From Candidatus Zixiibacteriota bacterium (GTDB lineage: Bacteria; Zixibacteria; MSB-5A5; GN15; PGXB01), in NCBI GenBank assembly GCA_030642025.1, contig DAOWOO010000049.1:1-7921 (forward strand): a stretch of DNA of 7,921 nt, given 5' to 3'. Numbering within the stretch: the first letter of the stretch is position 1; each line of letters begins with the position of its first letter. Below the pieces are notes generated by a model that saw nothing but the letters and a program-made list of their open reading frames with translations, ran no database searches and was not told the DNA's origin. The position numbers and the translations under genes were made by a program. Positions 6,570-7,921 of the stretch are shown here, in pieces.

Positions 6570-6582
6570 TATCTATAAGATA
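6570..6582. promoter_or_regulatory. Short inverted repeat, possible operator
   Basis: TATCT-ATA-AGATA is a perfect 5-bp inverted repeat with a 3-nt centre, just downstream of the candidate -10 box, where a repressor site would be plausible. It is short and AT-rich and may be chance. Confidence 0.2.
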
Positions 6583-6636
6583 CCGTCGGATACTGCCTTT
6601 GGTGCCCCTGGCGAAGAGCGTTTGAATCGACAGCAC

Positions 6637-6642
6637 GAGGGA
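6637..6642 (+). promoter_or_regulatory. Ribosome binding site of the deiminase gene
   Basis: GAGGGA ends 3 nt before the ATG at 6646; counting from its AGG at 6638-6640 the gap is 5 nt. Together with the lysine-rich, hydrophobic N-terminus that starts there, it selects 6646 over the in-frame TTG at 6622. Confidence 0.65.
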
Positions 6643-6645
6643 AAT

Positions 6646-7921
6646 ATGAAAAAGCTGATATTGATTATACTGGTTTTTCTGTTGACCGCTCCGGTCATCA
6701 AAGTACTTGCGGAAACCGAGGAAAATGAGTTTTTGCCGATCGGTCTGACCCAGGAGGAAATGCTCAGGCTCGATGAGATCGGTATAAACCATAAAGTCAC
6801 CTTCCCCCCGACCGGAAACCTGAGAAATTGCGCCGAGTGGGAGCCATCGGAAGGCGTAATTATACGCTGGCCGCTGGGCATCTCGATTTCAATCGTGGCC
6901 GAACTTTCGGAAGATGTTATGGTAACTACTATTGTGGGCAGTTCCTCCGAAGAGACCAGCGCCCGATCGTCATATACCTCCGGCGGCGTTAATATGGCCA
7001 ATACACAGTTTATCATTGCCCCCACCAATAGTATCTGGACCCGTGACTACGGCCCGTGGTTTATTTTCGAGGACAACCGGATGGCCATTGTTGACCATGA
7101 GTACAACCGCCCGAGACCTCAGGATGATGTTATTCCGCAGGTTATCGGCGCTGAGTGGGGTATGAATGTATATGGAATGGATCTGGAGCATACCGGCGGA
7201 AACCATATGTCCGACGGCCTGGGAATGTCGATATCAACCGAACTGGTCTATAACGAAAACCCCGGCATAACCGAAGCTGAGGTTGATTCAATTATGCTTG
7301 AATATCTCGGCAATGATTACACGGTTCTCGATTATATCGAATCCGGCGGGATTCATCATATTGACTGCTGGGCAAAGTTCCTGAACCCGACCACAATACT
7401 GGTCAAGGACGTCCCTTCCGGCAGTTCCAGTTATGCTCTTTTAAATGCCCGGGCGGAGTACTTATCTCAGCAAATGTCGCCGTGGGGGAGGCCCTACACG
7501 GTTGTCAGGATATACTGCCCGTATGGAACGGCCTACACCAACTCGCTTATTCTTAATGATAAAGTATTTGTCCCGATTTTTTCAAACAGCTACGACGATG
7601 CCGCTATTCAGACTTATGAAGACGGCATGCCCGGATATGAAGTAATCGGCTTCTACGGTTCGTGGTACGATAACGACGCCATTCACTGTCGTACTATGGG
7701 TGTACCCGACCGGGAGATGCTTTTTGTCGAGCACGTCCCGCTTCCCGATGTTGTCGGCGCCGCGCCTGAAGGATATGATATTTCAGCGACCATAACCGCC
7801 TGCTCGGGGATGCCGTTGATAGGCGATTCGCTGAAGGTGATCTATAGTGTCGATGATGGAGTGTGGGATTATGCCCCGCTTTCGGTGGGACATACCTCGG
7901 TCGATCCGTGTACCGGAACCA
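6646..7921 (+). CDS. Secreted peptidylarginine deiminase-like protein (PPAD / agmatine deiminase superfamily), 3' end missing
   Basis: 425 codons are visible; the frame is open at the window end. The signal peptide is MKK followed by a hydrophobic stretch and VLA, with probable cleavage at A22|E23, so the enzyme is exported. The guanidine-modifying fold of Porphyromonas gingivalis PPAD is recognisable with its catalytic set: WTRDYGPW with D134, GGIHHIDCW with H238 and D240, and DAIHCRTMG with C348, at near-identical numbering to PPAD D130, H236, D238 and C351. EYNRPRPQDD carries R155 and R157, equivalent to the PPAD pair that recognises a C-terminal arginine carboxylate. This favours conversion of peptidyl-arginine to citrulline over agmatine hydrolysis, by inference. 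From about residue 378 an Ig-like beta segment begins (SATITACSG, DSLKVIYSVDDG), as in PPAD, and is truncated. Any C-terminal sorting domain lies outside the window. Confidence 0.9.
   Translation, partial: MKKLILIILVFLLTAPVIKVLAETEENEFLPIGLTQEEMLRLDEIGINHKVTFPPTGNLRNCAEWEPSEGVIIRWPLGISISIVAELSEDVMVTTIVGSSSEETSARSSYTSGGVNMANTQFIIAPTNSIWTRDYGPWFIFEDNRMAIVDHEYNRPRPQDDVIPQVIGAEWGMNVYGMDLEHTGGNHMSDGLGMSISTELVYNENPGITEAEVDSIMLEYLGNDYTVLDYIESGGIHHIDCWAKFLNPTTILVKDVPSGSSSYALLNARAEYLSQQMSPWGRPYTVVRIYCPYGTAYTNSLILNDKVFVPIFSNSYDDAAIQTYEDGMPGYEVIGFYGSWYDNDAIHCRTMGVPDREMLFVEHVPLPDVVGAAPEGYDISATITACSGMPLIGDSLKVIYSVDDGVWDYAPLSVGHTSVDPCTGT

Larger units (their letters stand above)
6517..6645 (+). other. Intergenic region between the pilin cluster and the deiminase gene
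   Basis: No terminator was identified. The frame of the downstream gene stays open back to a TGA at 6517-6519, but a start further upstream would bury the signal peptide, and these bases read as non-coding. The region contains a candidate promoter, a short inverted repeat and the deiminase ribosome binding site, listed separately. The direct repeat GATAC occurs at 6579-6583 and 6589-6593, one helical turn apart. Confidence 0.6.

Noticed and set aside
6573..7028. Open frame of 151 codons on the - strand across the deiminase start
   Set aside because: It overlaps the signal peptide and catalytic-domain coding region of a clearly homologous gene and shows no recognisable motif.
6646..7921. Annotation as plain agmatine deiminase
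   Set aside because: The signal peptide, HCRTMG around the catalytic Cys instead of the usual agmatine-deiminase context, the NRPRP arginine pair and the trailing Ig-like segment fit PPAD-type enzymes better.
1..7921. CRISPR array, tRNA/rRNA genes, insertion sequences or attachment sites
   Set aside because: No regularly spaced direct repeats, cloverleaf-like sequence, transposase coding or terminal inverted repeats were seen on either strand; the only repeats are the paralogous pilin modules and the internal protein repeats.

Overview
The window carries six genes, all on the + strand, in roughly 50% G+C DNA. None of them settles the taxonomy. The mix suggests a Gram-negative bacterium of the FCB superphylum, possibly an uncultured lineage such as Zixibacteria: a secreted Porphyromonas-type peptidylarginine deiminase with a following Ig-like segment, and multidomain prepilins carrying a transthyretin-like beta domain. 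This placement is inference from protein style only.

Layout. 1-148: AT-rich upstream region with a ten-C homopolymer. 149-1546: a divergent member of the acetyl-CoA hydrolase / 4-hydroxybutyrate CoA-transferase family. 1547-1623: short gap without a visible terminator. 1624-6516: four consecutive paralogous prepilin-type genes (pilA-D here, informal labels in order) with junctions of -4, -11 and +3 nt, so almost certainly one transcriptional unit. 6517-6645: intergenic region with a possible promoter. 6646 to the window end: a secreted peptidylarginine-deiminase-like enzyme, cut off by the window edge.

The four pilin genes are the main feature. Each encodes a short basic leader ending in Gly, the type III signal motif [F/Y]-[T/S]-L-[V/I]-E with Glu at +5, a hydrophobic N-terminal helix, a GspG-like core with the shared signature R-[T/S]-DFGY-x-GD, PPNL, NPG, TWNGPY, and a transthyretin/carboxypeptidase-regulatory-like beta domain. 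The first and fourth proteins stop there, with a terminal Trp. The second and third continue past the same point into different appendices: a four-fold ~57-residue beta repeat plus a C-terminal beta-sandwich in the second, and a LamG/concanavalin-like domain in the third. The arrangement looks like one pilin chassis carrying interchangeable displayed domains, i.e. two plain subunits and two decorated ones. No assembly ATPase, platform protein, prepilin peptidase or secretin lies in the window, so the filament must use machinery encoded elsewhere. Whether it is a type IV pilus, a type II secretion pseudopilus or a distinct surface fibre cannot be decided here.

The CoA-transferase and the deiminase show no obvious functional link to the pilins. 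The deiminase is also exported, so a shared cell-surface theme is possible but unproven.
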